DNA of 64,000 nucleotides from Clostridium thermosuccinogenes. GTDB taxonomy: Bacteria > Bacillota > Clostridia > Acetivibrionales > DSM-5807. The notes under the pieces are model-generated. The model had not been told where the DNA came from and ran no database searches. It saw only the letters and a program-made list of their open reading frames with translations. Below are positions 63,267 to 64,000 of the stretch, in pieces (position 1 is the stretch's first letter; each line of letters starts with the position of its first letter). A program made the translations under genes and the position numbers. The stretch spans positions 4,365,665 through 4,429,664 of the forward strand of contig NZ_CP021850.1 of assembly GCF_002896855.1 (NCBI RefSeq), given 5' to 3'.

Positions 63267-64000
63267 CTATAAAAACTTGATGTCTATGCCTGCCATTTTC
63301 AGCTTGTGCCGGTTTATAATTTTATTGCCGGTTCTTTTCAGTGAACCAATCACCTTTTTATCGCAAGTCTCTCCCTCCTCTTCATACACAAAGAGGGGGT
63401 TCAACTGAATTTTACCGTCCATATATCCCATAACCTCGCTTATCTCCATAACTTTCCTGGACTTGTCCCTTATCCGTGAAAGGTGGATGATAATATCTAT
63501 AGCCGATGCTATCTGCTGCCTTATCGCTTCCAAAGGAATCTGGGCTGCGCTCAAAACCATTGTCTCCAACCTGCTCAGCATATCCTCCGTGGAGTTGGCA
63601 TGCCCTGTGGACAGTGAGCCATCATGCCCGGTGTTCATAGCTTGAAGCATGTCCAGGGCTTCGGCGCCTCTCACCTCGCCGACGATTATTCTTTCCGGCC
63701 TCATGCGGAGGGATGCTTTGATGAGCTGCCTTATAGTAATCTCGCCCTTTCCCTCCGTATTGGCATTTCTCGTCTCAAGCCTTACAATGTTATCTACGCC
63801 GGTTATCTGCAGCTCTGCTGAATCCTCTATGGTTATGATCCTTTCGTCCTTCGGTATGAAGCTGGACAACGCATTGAGAAAAGTTGTCTTTCCGCTTCCG
63901 GTGCCTCCGGAAATAAAGATGTTATATTTAGCCTGAACAAGATATTTCAGCGCTTCGGCAGCTTCTTCGGTAACCGAGCCGAACTCTATAAGCTGCTCCA
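63267..64000 (-). CDS. tadA: Tad/CpaF-type secretion ATPase (partial)
   Basis: The C-terminal about 244 codons are in the window; the start is beyond the right edge. Walker A is GGTGSGKTTFLN, the Asp box IITIEDSAELQI, Walker B RPERIIVGEVRGAEALDML and the His-containing TGHDGSLSTGHANS are all present. It powers pilin extrusion through TadB and TadC. Translation of 64000-63870 is in frame with the rest, so no start lies at the inner Leu codon. Confidence 0.96.
   Translation of the reverse strand, partial: EQLIEFGSVTEEAAEALKYLVQAKYNIFISGGTGSGKTTFLNALSSFIPKDERIITIEDSAELQITGVDNIVRLETRNANTEGKGEITIRQLIKASLRMRPERIIVGEVRGAEALDMLQAMNTGHDGSLSTGHANSTEDMLSRLETMVLSAAQIPLEAIRQQIASAIDIIIHLSRIRDKSRKVMEISEVMGYMDGKIQLNPLFVYEEEGETCDKKVIGSLKRTGNKIINRHKLKMAGIDIKFL

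Overview
This window looks like chromosomal DNA from an anaerobic, low-to-mid GC Clostridia (Firmicutes) species. Evidence includes pyruvate formate-lyase, single-cluster ferredoxin, TAXI-type TRAP and CUT1 sugar transporters, HrcA/CIRCE control of groESL, a long Bacillus/Clostridia-type SRP RNA with an Alu domain, AGGAGG ribosome sites and sigma-A type promoters. The order prfA - ZIP - sua5 - arginine phosphatase - rpiB - upp - dCMP deaminase - tagO - wecB, followed by a Tad pilus locus, reminds me of cellulolytic cluster III clostridia (Acetivibrio/Ruminiclostridium relatives). That placement is inference. No transposase, prophage or CRISPR array was seen.

Layout. 0-6 kb (mostly minus strand): a truncated membrane protein, a tiny membrane peptide, an unassigned protein with isoprenoid-synthase aspartate motifs, an SPFH/prohibitin protein and pflB without an adjacent pflA. 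6-11.4 kb (plus): a secreted protein, an ABC-2 exporter pair, a sensor kinase and a response regulator, probably one envelope-stress or peptide-sensing module. 11.4-15.2 kb (minus): an LplB/YtcP-type sugar importer. 15.4-16.1 kb: a divergent repressor and small SinI-like partner sharing a C-terminal segment, with two copies of one palindromic operator. 16.2-20.8 kb: a HAD phosphatase, a complete TAXI TRAP importer and tRNA-Pro. 21-30 kb: a large exported phosphodiester glycosidase, an SNF2/SWIM helicase and HelD. 30.6-37.5 kb: an anchored low-complexity protein, galU and a second CUT1 sugar importer with divergent AraC regulator.

37.7-41.5 kb: the classic ffs-dnaX-ybaB-recR cluster. 41.5-46.3 kb: a frameshifted small kinase, a GNAT acetyltransferase, CIRCE-groES-groEL with an unusually long leader, and a UPF0489 protein. 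46.7-50.2 kb: ferredoxin, a 37-kDa nucleoid-associated protein, and a DUF2089 regulator beside a DUF4097 protein. 50.4-58.7 kb: translation termination (prfA), zinc uptake, tRNA t6A synthesis, nucleotide salvage and wall-polymer precursor genes. 58.9-64 kb (minus): an FHA protein and a Tad/Flp pilus locus running off the right edge.

The most distinctive items are the divergent repressor/anti-repressor-like pair with its two operators, the isoprenoid-synthase-like orphan, a family of about six roughly 50-bp dispersed repeats at 37.5, 45.4, 46.4 and 60.9 kb, the groESL leader carrying a start-stop mini-ORF, and a one-base frameshift inside the P-loop of a small kinase. All functions are read from sequence and family knowledge; no searches were run.
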